From assembly GCF_003285545.1 (NCBI RefSeq), contig NZ_QLNV01000007.1, positions 186,001 to 250,000 of the forward strand: a stretch of 64,000 nucleotides of DNA, in the 5' to 3' direction. Position numbers and translations under genes: made by a program. Under the pieces are notes generated by a model. The model saw only the letters and a program-made list of their open reading frames with translations, was not told the origin of the DNA and did no database searches. This DNA comes from Sinomicrobium soli. Its GTDB lineage: Bacteria > Bacteroidota > Bacteroidia > Flavobacteriales > Flavobacteriaceae. Shown one piece after another: positions 1 to 8,865 of this stretch. Each line of letters opens with the position of its first letter. Position 1 is the first letter of the stretch.

Positions 1-193
1 TTCTGATCTCTTTTAAAGCCTCATAAATGGTAACTTCACCCAGGTTCAGAGTAACTTTCTGTGAAAAAGCAAAAGCCGTAAAATTAAAAAACAGGATAAA
101 GCACAAGAAAAGCGATCGTTTCATAATCAGGATAATAGGTCGCTCATACCGTTGGAAAAATCGCAGGATTTCCCCCGATAGAATTTTTTTCAT
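1..193 (-). CDS. SusC/RagA-type TonB-dependent receptor, N-terminal fragment (cut by window edge)
   Basis: Reading the minus strand from an ATG at 193 gives 64 codons running off the left edge. The N-terminus has an 'IMKRSLFLCFILFF' hydrophobic signal segment followed by FSQKVTLNLGEVTIYEALKEI, which is typical of the STN (secretin/TonB short N-terminal) domain that begins FecR-regulated SusC proteins. A second possible start, MKRSLFL, lies 24 codons in. It follows an ECF sigma gene and a FecR gene on the same strand, the usual sigma-FecR-SusC order, so this is probably the regulated outer-membrane importer. The substrate cannot be seen because barrel and plug lie outside the window. Confidence 0.85.
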   Translation of the reverse strand, partial: MKKILSGEILRFFQRYERPIILIMKRSLFLCFILFFNFTAFAFSQKVTLNLGEVTIYEALKEIR

Positions 194-288
194 ACATTTA
201 CTCGTTTAGTTAGTTAATTCGCCAAAAACATTTAACAGCTAAATACCTACCGGTGAGTGCGGCCAACACTTTCCGGTTTTTTATGCTG

Positions 289-1503
289 TTATTTTTCCGA
301 TATGGTTATTTCATATTGTGCATTGTCTTTTTTGGTTGCCCTGTAGGAAATACGCGCCGTTTTACGGATCATTTCCAAAAGATCTTCTATAGGGGCATTT
401 TTCCTCGCTACTCCCGTAAAGAGTACATTTTTGAGTTTTTCCTGTTCGAATTTCACTTTCACTCCATACCAGCGCCCCACTTTTTTCAGGATATCGCCCA
501 GGGGCTGCCGTTCAAAATAGAACCTGCCGTCTTTCCAGGAAGTATAGTTTCGGGGGTCTACCGTTTTTACCGCCACCGGAACCTCCCGGTCAAGATCGAG
601 GTATCCGCGTTCTCCGGGAGCGAGAAATACCGCGTTCGTACCGCGATGCGACAGTTGTACCTTTCCCTCTACCAGGGTCGTTGCAAAAAAACGGTCATCG
701 TCATAAGCGCTTACATTAAAGGAGGTTCCCAATACGGTAATATCCTGTTGTTTTGTCTGTACTACAAATTTCCGGGCATCCTTTACAACTTCGAAATAGG
801 CTTCTCCCGTAAGTTCGACCATCCTTTGACTTTCGCTAAAAACCTCGGGATATTTCAGGGAAGAACCGGAATTCAGCCATACCTTGCTTCCGTCGGGCAG
901 TATCACCGTGTATATTCCCTTTTCGGGTACGTATAATGTATTATAACCTGTCACAATACTTTGATTGTCATCATTTTCCACCTGGTATTCCAGGACATTG
1001 TTCCGGTTTTTGATAAGTGTATGTCCCGAAGACCGGATAGCCTGGTCCTGATCCGCTTCCAGGGTTACGGTCTTTCCGTCCGAAAGCAGCAGCACGGCTC
1101 TTTGGTCCCCCGGTTCTATTTCGGCAAGTGTCTCTTCGGTCATGGCCGCTGTCCTGTCTTCCATCCCGGAAAAATGATTCCAGGTCAGGATAACAGACAG
1201 GCAGAGCAACAGCACTGCGGCATATCTGCCGGCCGTGTAAAAGAGTTTTATCCTGTTTTCCTTTTTCTGTCGCAGGATCCTGCCTTGTAACTTCTGATAG
1301 ATCTTTTCCTTGTCCAGGCTTGCATAAAACTCCTGCTTGGCATTGATATTTCCGGAATGGACAATCCGGTGATAGAGCTTCCGGTGCTCCTTATCCTTCA
1401 GCCAATCGTTCAATACCGCCTCTTCTCCGGCTTGTAGTGTTCCGCATACCGAACCGGCGATAAGCCTTGCTATCTCGTCTCTGGAAAATGTGTGCTTTGC
1501 CAT
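289..1503 (-). CDS. FecR family anti-sigma factor
   Basis: 404-residue inner-membrane protein. The N-terminal ~85 residues are the cytoplasmic sigma-binding part (ARLIAGSV...LNDWL). One membrane segment lies at about residues 91-109 (YAAVLLLCLSVILTW). The periplasmic part carries the FecR domain (TVILPDGSKVWLNSGSSLKYP and GEAYFEVVKDARKFVV) and a C-terminal DUF4974-like region (FYFERQPLGDILKKVGRWYGV). FecR proteins receive a signal from a TonB receptor's N-terminal domain and control the cognate ECF sigma factor. The flanking sigma gene (upstream) and STN-bearing SusC (downstream) complete that module. Confidence 0.95.
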   Translation of the reverse strand: MAKHTFSRDEIARLIAGSVCGTLQAGEEAVLNDWLKDKEHRKLYHRIVHSGNINAKQEFYASLDKEKIYQKLQGRILRQKKENRIKLFYTAGRYAAVLLLCLSVILTWNHFSGMEDRTAAMTEETLAEIEPGDQRAVLLLSDGKTVTLEADQDQAIRSSGHTLIKNRNNVLEYQVENDDNQSIVTGYNTLYVPEKGIYTVILPDGSKVWLNSGSSLKYPEVFSESQRMVELTGEAYFEVVKDARKFVVQTKQQDITVLGTSFNVSAYDDDRFFATTLVEGKVQLSHRGTNAVFLAPGERGYLDLDREVPVAVKTVDPRNYTSWKDGRFYFERQPLGDILKKVGRWYGVKVKFEQEKLKNVLFTGVARKNAPIEDLLEMIRKTARISYRATKKDNAQYEITISEK

Positions 1504-1594
1504 ATTTTATATTAACATACTTTTCACGAAGAGTGTTAATCTTATGTTATTTATCCATAAGAGCAGGCAAAGCGTAAAATGGGTGGAAAAAAGT

Positions 1595-2092
1595 TTAAAA
1601 AATCTGGTCTTTTAACAAAAAAGATAAATATACCATGAGTACAGGGTAATCTTTCAGCCGTATTTTAAGCAATTCAATAGCCCTTGCCCGCTGTGATTTT
1701 ACGGTATTGACCGATATGTTCATATCTTCGGCTATATCCTTGTACCTGATCCCTTCCAGGCAGGACAATTCAAAAACCCTGCGGCATTTTTCGGGCAGGG
1801 TATCCAAAGCAGCCATCAGGATGGCATGTACTTCCTCTTCCACGACATACCCTTCATCGATATCCGGAACGGTTTCGGAATGTGCTTCCATACGAACTAC
1901 CCTGCGATGCTGTTTCAGGTAAGCCAGGGCTTTATTCCTTACCATCATATACAAATACGATTTCAGGTCTTTTACCTTTTCCATATCGCGTTTCCGCTCC
2001 CATAAATAAAACATGCAGTCTTCCACTATTTCATCGGCTACAGACCTGTCGTTCACATATTTTAAACAGAATGAAAGCAATCTCGGGTACAT
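1595..2092 (-). CDS. ECF RNA polymerase sigma factor (FecI-like), start uncertain
   Basis: Sigma-70 region 2 (SVADEIVEDCMFYLWERKRD, then LKSYLYMMVRNKALAYLK) and region 4 (ALDTLPEKCRRVFELSCLEGI, then YKDIAEDMNISVNTVKSQ) are both present. From the ATG at 2092 the protein has 165 residues and begins inside the conserved first helix. The reading frame stays open upstream and encodes a family-like lead-in, TSTFEEIFHSMYPRLLSF, back to a TAA near 2172, but it holds no ATG, GTG or TTG. An ATG at 2180 is in another frame and stops at 2151. Either a rare start codon (ATT/ATA) is used or a one-base shift separates start and body. It pairs with the FecR gene downstream. Confidence 0.85.
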   Translation of the reverse strand: MYPRLLSFCLKYVNDRSVADEIVEDCMFYLWERKRDMEKVKDLKSYLYMMVRNKALAYLKQHRRVVRMEAHSETVPDIDEGYVVEEEVHAILMAALDTLPEKCRRVFELSCLEGIRYKDIAEDMNISVNTVKSQRARAIELLKIRLKDYPVLMVYLSFLLKDQIF

Positions 2093-2362
2093 GGAATGGA
2101 ATATTTCCTCAAATGTACTTGTGGTAATTTCTATATGTCCGGTATGAGATTTAATGACAATGTGATTTTTCGGTTACCATATCTTCGGAAATTGCGATAA
2201 ATATAAATTTTCTTTTTTGTTTCTTAACACTCTTTCCGAAGAACAGTGCATAAAAACAGGTGATTTATCCATTATTATATATCGTATAGTCAATTCATCA
2301 ACAGTGACTCAAAAAGTATACTCCTTCCGGTCGCTATGAATACATAAAATTCTTATGTTAAA

Positions 2363-2396
2363 AAGTACTTTTATAAGTACTTAATATGTATTTTTG
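2363..2396 (+). promoter_or_regulatory. Toxin-antitoxin operator and promoter
   Basis: AAGTACTT occurs at 2363-2370 and 2375-2382. The two AGTACT palindromes are 12 bp apart centre to centre, matching the spacing of the paired TGTACA palindromes known for E. coli yefM-yoeB. A Bacteroidota -7 box TATTTTTG lies at 2389-2396, so transcription should start within a few bases of the antitoxin ATG at 2401. The mRNA would be nearly leaderless and the operator would cover the upstream promoter half. Confidence 0.7.
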
Positions 2397-2400
2397 TGAT

Positions 2401-2652
2401 ATGGAAACTGTAAACTATACTCATTTTCGTTCCAACCTGAAGTACTGGTTCGATAAAGTGGTTAATGACGTCAGTGATATCATCATCAAACGTAAAGGAG
2501 GAAAAGATCTCGTACTTATTTCACTGGACGAATACAATTCCCTGAAAGAGACTACGTATCTCTTGTCCGGAAGAAACAGGGATGTATTATTAAAATCCAT
2601 CAAAGAACTGGAAGAAGGTAACGGAACACAAAGAGACCTGATCGAAGAATGA
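2401..2652 (+). CDS. yefM: Type II antitoxin, YefM/Phd family
   Basis: 83 residues from ATG 2401 (METVNYTHFRSNL). The frame is open to an ATG at 2386, but that lies upstream of the predicted -7 box, so the later start is preferred. The N-terminal half has the YefM/Phd DNA-binding fold signature: 'NYTHFRSNLKYWFDKV', then DIIIKRKGGKDLVLISLDEY. The C-terminal tail is acidic (KELEEG...RDLIEE) and should wrap the toxin. It overlaps the toxin gene by ATGA. In known members the antitoxin binds DNA alone weakly and with toxin strongly, giving autoregulation; the paired AGTACT operator just upstream fits that. Confidence 0.93.
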   Translation: METVNYTHFRSNLKYWFDKVVNDVSDIIIKRKGGKDLVLISLDEYNSLKETTYLLSGRNRDVLLKSIKELEEGNGTQRDLIEE

Positions 2653-2909
2653 AGCTGGTCTGGTCTTCATCTTCCTGGGAAGATTATCTGTATTGGCAGA
2701 AAGTGGATAAAAAGATCTTAAAACGTATTAATGATCTTATCAAAAATTGTATGCGTACCCCTTTTGAAGGGATCGGAAAACCTGAAGCCTTAAAAGGAGA
2801 TTTACAAGGGTATTGGTCCCGGCGTATTACTTCAGAACACCGTTTGGTATATAAATATGACCGGGAGCAATTATGGATTGCTGCCTGCAGATATCACTAC
2901 GGAAAATAG
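2649..2909 (+). CDS. yoeB: Type II toxin, YoeB/Txe mRNA endoribonuclease
   Basis: 86 residues, the family's usual size. The residues known to be catalytic in E. coli YoeB fall at the same numbers here: E46 (KPEALKG), R65 (EHRLVYKY), H83 and Y84 (CRYHYGK). The WSRRIT and EHRLVY motifs are present. YoeB cleaves mRNA in the ribosomal A site when freed from YefM. Translation is coupled to the antitoxin through the ATGA overlap at 2649-2652. No frameshift or missing residue is seen, so the toxin looks intact. Confidence 0.95.
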   Translation: MKLVWSSSSWEDYLYWQKVDKKILKRINDLIKNCMRTPFEGIGKPEALKGDLQGYWSRRITSEHRLVYKYDREQLWIAACRYHYGK

Positions 2910-2955
2910 GCCGGTCTACGGTCACTTGCAGTATTTATCTAAGGAATAACCAAAA

Positions 2956-3000
2956 AAAGGAAGAACCCCGGTAGTTTATAAATCACGGGATTCTTCCTTT
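2956..3000. terminator. Bidirectional intrinsic terminator
   Basis: AAAGGAAGAACCCCG (2956-2970) pairs with CGGGATTCTTCCTTT (2986-3000) with one mismatch and a 15-nt loop. An A-run sits on the left and T-rich sequence on the right, so it can end both the yoeB transcript and the converging M16 peptidase transcript. Confidence 0.85.
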
Positions 3001-3055
3001 GTTTTCGGGATCAGCCTGCTTCTGAAAGCGGCCTATCATTATACCATATACCGAA

Positions 3056-5842
3056 TCAGGATTTTGGCAACAACACTCCTTCCACAATATCGGCCTTCTT
3101 TTCCATATTCCGGACCGTCTCCTTGATATCTTCGGCAGTGATTGCATTCACCGTATTGATATAGTCATCCAGCGTATGAATCTCTTTGCCATAGAACACA
3201 TGAGAAGATAGTACACTCATCCAGTAGTTGTTATTATTCACCGCCTCTTTCCGGGACTTGATCATGGATTCCTTCACTTCCCTGAAATCTTCCGCATCTA
3301 TGGTCCCGGTCAGCTTTTCTATTTCATTGTATACCACCTGTACCAACTTATCGGCCATTTCCGGATTACAATCGAAACCTACCGACATGGAGAACGCTTC
3401 CCTGGGGCGGTCACCCAGCGATGCCGAGGCCCCTACCCCGTAACTGCCTCCCTCTTCTTCCCGGATCACATCATGGCAGCTTTTCTGCAACAGCTGGCCT
3501 GCCATATACACCTTTATGCTATTGCTGTAGCTATAGGGCATCTCCCCTTTGTAAACCACATTTACCGTCGCCTGCGGGGTTTCCATTTCCTCGGTTACCC
3601 GGACTACCGTCTTGCCTTTGGCAGGATTGTAATTGTGATCTACATAATCCTCTTTTCCCTTACCTGCGCTGATATTTCCTATATATTTCCTGGCGAGCTC
3701 TACCAGTTGTGCTTCATCAATATCTCCTATGAATACAAAGGTAAAATCATCAATCCCCTGAAATCTCTCCTTGTATACTTTCTCTATTTTACCAAGATCG
3801 ATCTCATCGATAAATTCCGGAGTGAACAGCAGGGTCCTCTCATTGTGGGAGGTAAGCGCCATAGACATGGAATCCTGTAAAATGCTCTTTTTATTCTTCT
3901 GTTTCTGTTCCAGGCTCTTGGAAAACCTTTCCCTGGCCAGGTCATAGGCCTCCCGGTCGAACCTCGGGGCTTCAAAGCTCAGGTAGATCTTCTGGAACAG
4001 TACTTCCAGGTCAGACCTGGTACTTTGCCCGGACATGGATTCCGACAGTTCGTTAATATCCAGTCCTAACGAAGTATTCGTCCCGGCGAGTTTTTTTCCC
4101 AGCTCGATTTCATCGAAATCCCCGAGCCCGGATTGCGACGCCACATAAGTAGCCACATTGGCGGAAGGCAGCAGGTCTTTACCGAGCAAAGAGTTTCCTC
4201 CGGGACTGTAAGCGCTGAGATAGATCTTGTCTTTGTCATAAGGAGTGGGAAAGACAACCACACGGGCACCATTACCCAATTCATATTTACGCGCATCCAT
4301 CCCCGGGATATCAGTCTTGCCGGTCACAGGCTGTTCTTCGAGGGTCTCTGCGATCAGGGGTTTATCGTCTACCGTATCCTCATAAGGTTCCAGTTTCATG
4401 GCATTTACCTTATTGAAAATATCGACAAACTGTTCTTTTTCCGGATAGGTCTTGTCTGAAGTGCCCTTTACAGCGATCACGATATCTTCCTTTTTGTAAA
4501 CCCCTGCCATATAGTTCAGGATATCTTCATTGGTAATGGTTTCCAGGCGATCTACCCTGTAGTTCACATTCCAGGTCACATCCGGCAGGGGGTCGCCGGT
4601 AAAGAAATGTTGATAAATGCTTTCCGCATAACTGTCGCTGCTGATCTTGTCCTTGTTTTTCAGGTACGACAGATTGCTGTTCTTTATCGATAATTTTGCC
4701 CTTTCGAGTTCACTGTCCGTCGCGCCGTATCTTACAAACCGCAACAATTCTGTCAGGGCAAATTCAAAACTCTCCAGTTCCTTATCGGTTTTGGGCTGAA
4801 CGGCCAGCCCCATAACATCAAGGGGCCTTACAAAGTTCGAATACGAATACCCGGCAGACAGTGCAGGACAGGTTTTCTTTACGGTCTGTTCTTTAAACCT
4901 GTTATTCAACACATAAGAGGCAATTCCTTTTACCAGGTTGTCATCCAGGTAATCATATCCTTTCAGCCTCCGGGCCTCGTTCTTTACCGAGAACTCGATC
5001 CTGGTACTCCCCACTTCCTTATCCAGGGATTCGATAAAGGTAATGTCGCCGTTCATCTTTGCCGAAAAGGGCTTTCGTTCCGGGAGCCCTTTTTTCAGGG
5101 GAACAGGCGAAAAAACATCTTTTATTTTCGCCTCCATATCATCTACATCCACATCCCCCACAACGATAACAGCCTGCTGGTCGGGGCGATACCACTGCCT
5201 GTAGTAATCCCGCAGCTCGTCGTATTCGAAATTGTTGACCACGGACATCAGTCCGATAGGCATACGCTCTCCGTACAGCGATCCCTTGAGTATTCCCCTG
5301 GTCCATACTTTCTCGGCTACCCGGAAAGAGGGGGTGTTCCGGGTTCTCCACTCTTCGTTGATCACTCCCCTTTCCGCATCGATCTCCTCATCGGTAAGCG
5401 ACAGGTAGCCCGACCAGTCGTGCAGGACCAGTAATGTGGAGTCGAGCAGTTTCCGATTGGTTACCGGAACCTTGCTGATGTTGTAAACGGTTTCGTCGAA
5501 AGACGTAAATGCATTGATCTCGGCCCCGAACTTGATCCCGTTTTTTTCCAGGTATTGCAACATGCTTTTTTCCGGGTAATGCTCGGTTCCGTTAAAGGCC
5601 ATGTGTTCCAGAAAATGGGCCAGTCCCCTCTGGGATTCCTTTTCGAGGATAGACCCTACATTCTGGGCAAAATAGAAAGAAGCCCGCTCTTTGGGTTCTT
5701 CGTTGTGCTTGATATAATACGTCATTCCGTTGGGCAGGACACCATGCCGTACAGAAGGGTCAAAGGGAACTTCTCCCTTATCCTGGGCATTCAGCAGAAT
5801 CCCGGACCATAAAAAAAGGCTTACAGTGGTAATGATCTTCAT
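3056..5842 (-). CDS. M16 family zinc metallopeptidase (pitrilysin/PqqL type)
   Basis: 928 residues with an N-terminal signal peptide (MKIITTVSLFLWSGILLNAQ). The inverted zinc motif HFLEH is at residues 76-80, with the distal glutamate in 'ERGVINEEW' about 70 residues later. Two M16 halves follow, the second starting near 'MDARKYELGNGARVVVF', plus a C-terminal half typical of inactive M16_C lobes. Periplasmic or surface enzymes of this type degrade peptides inside a closed chamber. It lies downstream, on the same strand, of a SusC/SusD/TlpA set, with a 308-bp gap, so it may be the peptide-degrading part of that locus. The substrate is inferred, not seen. Confidence 0.93.
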   Translation of the reverse strand: MKIITTVSLFLWSGILLNAQDKGEVPFDPSVRHGVLPNGMTYYIKHNEEPKERASFYFAQNVGSILEKESQRGLAHFLEHMAFNGTEHYPEKSMLQYLEKNGIKFGAEINAFTSFDETVYNISKVPVTNRKLLDSTLLVLHDWSGYLSLTDEEIDAERGVINEEWRTRNTPSFRVAEKVWTRGILKGSLYGERMPIGLMSVVNNFEYDELRDYYRQWYRPDQQAVIVVGDVDVDDMEAKIKDVFSPVPLKKGLPERKPFSAKMNGDITFIESLDKEVGSTRIEFSVKNEARRLKGYDYLDDNLVKGIASYVLNNRFKEQTVKKTCPALSAGYSYSNFVRPLDVMGLAVQPKTDKELESFEFALTELLRFVRYGATDSELERAKLSIKNSNLSYLKNKDKISSDSYAESIYQHFFTGDPLPDVTWNVNYRVDRLETITNEDILNYMAGVYKKEDIVIAVKGTSDKTYPEKEQFVDIFNKVNAMKLEPYEDTVDDKPLIAETLEEQPVTGKTDIPGMDARKYELGNGARVVVFPTPYDKDKIYLSAYSPGGNSLLGKDLLPSANVATYVASQSGLGDFDEIELGKKLAGTNTSLGLDINELSESMSGQSTRSDLEVLFQKIYLSFEAPRFDREAYDLARERFSKSLEQKQKNKKSILQDSMSMALTSHNERTLLFTPEFIDEIDLGKIEKVYKERFQGIDDFTFVFIGDIDEAQLVELARKYIGNISAGKGKEDYVDHNYNPAKGKTVVRVTEEMETPQATVNVVYKGEMPYSYSNSIKVYMAGQLLQKSCHDVIREEEGGSYGVGASASLGDRPREAFSMSVGFDCNPEMADKLVQVVYNEIEKLTGTIDAEDFREVKESMIKSRKEAVNNNNYWMSVLSSHVFYGKEIHTLDDYINTVNAITAEDIKETVRNMEKKADIVEGVLLPKS

Positions 5843-6082
5843 ATAAATCAGGTTTTTCTATATCCTAAAGAGTCCGAAAGGAACAAAATGGGTGAAATAT
5901 TTCCGGTTTATTTAATATACTTTAACATTTCAGGTCCTGCTTAATTGTATTACTCTTCCGCTATCGTAAGAAAACCCGCAGGATATTCCAAAAGCACGGA
6001 ACGACTTCCGCCGTCCCGTGCCGTACTTCAAAAAGACACTAATTCAAAATAATCTTTCTGAGACCAGGTGTTGTTTTTGTCC

Positions 6083-6131
6083 GGAACCCGGAGATCCTTC
6101 GCTTCGCTGCGCTACGGCCCGGATGACATGA
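6083..6131. repeat. REP-like repeat fragment in a 308-bp intergenic region
   Basis: The gap 5843-6150 holds no gene. The stretch 'GGAGATCCTTCGCTTCGCTG' followed by CGCTACGGCCCGGATGAC resembles the 3' end of the longer REP element at 23557-23691 (GGAGATTCTTCACTCCGCTG, then CGCTGCG..TGAATGAC). It is probably a truncated member of the same dispersed family. Confidence 0.6.
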
Positions 6132-6150
6132 CACCCTACCTGAAAACCGG

Positions 6151-7524
6151 TTACAATACCTCCTCAAACAGTTTTTTCAATTCAGGATCGGAAGGGCGGG
6201 GAGCATTGGAAGACACTATCTTTCCTTCGGGATCGATAAGGATAAACTTGGGGATTCCTTTTATGACATAGGCCTTGACAAAGTCGGATTCCCAGTCTTT
6301 ATCAGCGAGCAGCTGTACTCCTTTAAGCTCTTTTTCTGCTATCATGGCTTTCCATTTGTCCCGGTCCTTATTCCTGTCTACCGAAATACTGACAAACTCT
6401 ACGTTCCTGTCGCGGTACTCCTCTTCAACCTCCTTCAGGAACGGGATCTCCGCCTTGCAGGGCCCGCACCAGGTAGCCCATACATCGATATATACGTACT
6501 TCCCCCTGAGGTCGTTCAGGGACGTGGTTCCTCCCTCGTAGTTTTCATAACCGGAAAAAACCGGGGAAGGGTTTCCCCCTGAAAGTGCTTTTAGTTCCTC
6601 GTAACTTTTTTTGATAACGGCATTGTTTTCCTCGTCGGTAGAAGCCGACGCATATATGCTGTAATACGCTTCGAGATCGCTTACGAAGGTAATGTTGTTA
6701 CTGGCATGCCCGAACAACAGGCCATTGCGGATAGTTTCGTCAGGAATTGTTGTCAATACCTTCATATAAGCTATCTCCCCGGGGAGCGAATCCGATTCCG
6801 ACAGTTTTCCGGACCTCTCCCGGTAATGGTCCTGTAACAACTGCCGGTATGACGAAGAAAAATTATAATCCTCTACAAGGTTGTAATCCATCCCGGCCAG
6901 TTCATCCAGAAATCCATCAGATACCTTAAAATCCGGATCATCGGCGAAATGGGCATAATAGTTCTGATAAATATTCAACGCATTTAAATACTCATAATGC
7001 AGGTTTCTTTTTTCTTTCCGTATAAAACCCTCATCCAGTCCGGGCATGGAATCGAGTATTTTTTCCAGCGCTGTTCCTATTCCTTTGTTAGCCTCTCTAT
7101 ACGCTGTTTCATCCTGTGCATAAAAGGATTTCATATCCCCGGTCAGGTCGGTTATCGTTTTTCCCTTTAATTTCAGGTACCTGCCCGAAGCGGCATCTTT
7201 GCCTGAAAAACTCAAGGTATTGTCAAAATCACCGGCATCTGCATTTACCCTTACCTCGTTTCCGGGAGCCAGGTACAGCCGTACCACATTTTTCCCGTCC
7301 CGCAAAAAGAAATGCCCGGGCTTCGTTCTTATGGTATCTGAAAAACTACCGTCTTTCCCCGATTCGAGTGTTTTTGAAAAAGTCCTGTCTTCAGACATGA
7401 GCGTCAGCTCTCCTTCCTTACCGGTTATATTGCCCGATACCAGGGCATAGTCTACGGGCCCGGTTTGCTTACAGGAAACCAGAACAAGCGTCATTACCAG
7501 TAAGATGTATATCGTTTTTTTCAT
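6151..7524 (-). CDS. TlpA-like thioredoxin-fold lipoprotein with N-terminal DUF4369-like domain
   Basis: 457 residues from MKKTIYILLVMTLVLVSC, chosen over an ATG at 7548 because it begins directly with a lipoprotein signal peptide whose cysteine follows LVLVS. The N-terminal ~110 residues resemble DUF4369. The long middle helical region precedes a thioredoxin/AhpC-TSA domain with the redox motif WATWCGPC near residue 350 and the cis-proline context VIKGIPKFILID. Such proteins reduce periplasmic or surface disulfides. It sits next to a similar gene and downstream of SusC/SusD, where TlpA-like proteins are common. The exact partner is unknown. Confidence 0.9.
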   Translation of the reverse strand: MKKTIYILLVMTLVLVSCKQTGPVDYALVSGNITGKEGELTLMSEDRTFSKTLESGKDGSFSDTIRTKPGHFFLRDGKNVVRLYLAPGNEVRVNADAGDFDNTLSFSGKDAASGRYLKLKGKTITDLTGDMKSFYAQDETAYREANKGIGTALEKILDSMPGLDEGFIRKEKRNLHYEYLNALNIYQNYYAHFADDPDFKVSDGFLDELAGMDYNLVEDYNFSSSYRQLLQDHYRERSGKLSESDSLPGEIAYMKVLTTIPDETIRNGLLFGHASNNITFVSDLEAYYSIYASASTDEENNAVIKKSYEELKALSGGNPSPVFSGYENYEGGTTSLNDLRGKYVYIDVWATWCGPCKAEIPFLKEVEEEYRDRNVEFVSISVDRNKDRDKWKAMIAEKELKGVQLLADKDWESDFVKAYVIKGIPKFILIDPEGKIVSSNAPRPSDPELKKLFEEVL

Positions 7525-7594
7525 CGGGTTTGTTTTTATGGTGTCCATTTCTGATCAAAAATAAAAAATTATGAGAACTCTTCTTCAACAGGAT

Positions 7595-8827
7595 CTATTC
7601 TCCGAATATTTCCTGTAACCTGGCATCGAGAGGCTCTTCTTCGCTTCCGTACCTCCCTATGATCATCCCGTCCTTATCTACAAGGATTTTTGTAGGCAGA
7701 TAATGAATATCATACGGTTCCGAAATTCCGCCATCCAGAATTTTATATCTGTTGGACCTGTCTACTCGTAATCCCCGCAAAACATGACGCCAGATCCCGA
7801 TACCATCGTCTTTTACGGCTTTTTTCCACGCTCCTTCATTTCTGTCGTCATCAGAGATCCCTATGATCTCAAAACCTTTCTTGTTATACTTTTCGTATAG
7901 TTTAACCAGATGTGGGTTTCCTTTTCTACAGGGTTTGCACCAACTCGCCCAGAAGTCCAACAGCACGTATTGCCCCCTGAAATCTTCGAGTTTAAGAGTA
8001 TCTCCGTTAATATCCGGTGCCGAGAACAGCGGAGCCTTCGCTCCCGGCGATGCCCTTTTTAGTTTTTCCAATTGTTTTGAAACCGATTTACCGTAGAAAC
8101 CTTCTTTCACTTCAGGGCTAAAAGCATTGTAATAGCCGGTGGATTTCTCCAGGCCGTAATCAGCGATCTTTGCGGATAGCAGATAGGAAGATATATAGGA
8201 ATCGGGGTAAACTTTTATATAGTTTTCATCTACAGCATCAAGACCTTCCCTTATCCCGGACATCAATTCCCTGATACTGTCGAGTCTGGCATCAAGAATG
8301 GCCGCTTCAGTTTCATTCTTTCCCTTTTTTGCTGCAATATAGCGGGTATTCAACGTATCAAAAGAAGCATTATGAGGTTTTAGTTTTTCCCTGATCTTTT
8401 TCCCGAGATCCAAATATTCCTGATATTCATCCTGTAATTCCGATCCCCGTACCTGTGCTATGAGCGTGCTGTAGTTCTCATTCCTGAAATCATACCTGGC
8501 AGTATCCAGTTGTACCTGTATACCGGAGTTTTCTGCAAAGAAATTACTGTATAATGTTTTTTGTCCTGTGCGGATCACAACCGATAATTGTCTGGGAGAA
8601 AGCAAGCTTCCCTGTAGTTCGAATTTTCCTCCGTGTACCATACCCGAATCGATTACGGTTTCATTCCCGGCACGCATATCCCTGGACACTATACGCACCT
8701 CCCCCTGTTCAACGCCCCTGATATTCCCCTCTATACGAAATGTATCTTCCGGTAATAGCTTTGTGCCGGAATTACATCCCAGAAGAAATACGGGAATTAC
8801 CATACTTAAAATACGTATACCATTCAT
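7595..8827 (-). CDS. TlpA-like thioredoxin-fold lipoprotein
   Basis: 410 residues with a lipoprotein signal (MNGIRILSMVIPVFLLGC). The N-terminal region (FRIEGNIRGVEQGEVRIVS) is DUF4369-like, followed by a helical linker and a thioredoxin domain with WASWCKPC at about residue 294 and IHYLPTKILVDKDG near the end. It belongs to the same family as the next gene downstream but is well diverged in sequence, so the pair is an old duplication or two separate recruitments. It starts 38 bp after the SusD stop and probably shares its transcript. Confidence 0.9.
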   Translation of the reverse strand: MNGIRILSMVIPVFLLGCNSGTKLLPEDTFRIEGNIRGVEQGEVRIVSRDMRAGNETVIDSGMVHGGKFELQGSLLSPRQLSVVIRTGQKTLYSNFFAENSGIQVQLDTARYDFRNENYSTLIAQVRGSELQDEYQEYLDLGKKIREKLKPHNASFDTLNTRYIAAKKGKNETEAAILDARLDSIRELMSGIREGLDAVDENYIKVYPDSYISSYLLSAKIADYGLEKSTGYYNAFSPEVKEGFYGKSVSKQLEKLKRASPGAKAPLFSAPDINGDTLKLEDFRGQYVLLDFWASWCKPCRKGNPHLVKLYEKYNKKGFEIIGISDDDRNEGAWKKAVKDDGIGIWRHVLRGLRVDRSNRYKILDGGISEPYDIHYLPTKILVDKDGMIIGRYGSEEEPLDARLQEIFGE

Positions 8828-8865
8828 GATGTGACTTTTTTAAGTGTTTTTTGAATCGTAGTATA

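Noticed and set aside
253-936. A 227-residue plus-strand frame
   Set aside because: It lies fully opposite the FecR gene, which has clear domains; it is a shadow frame.
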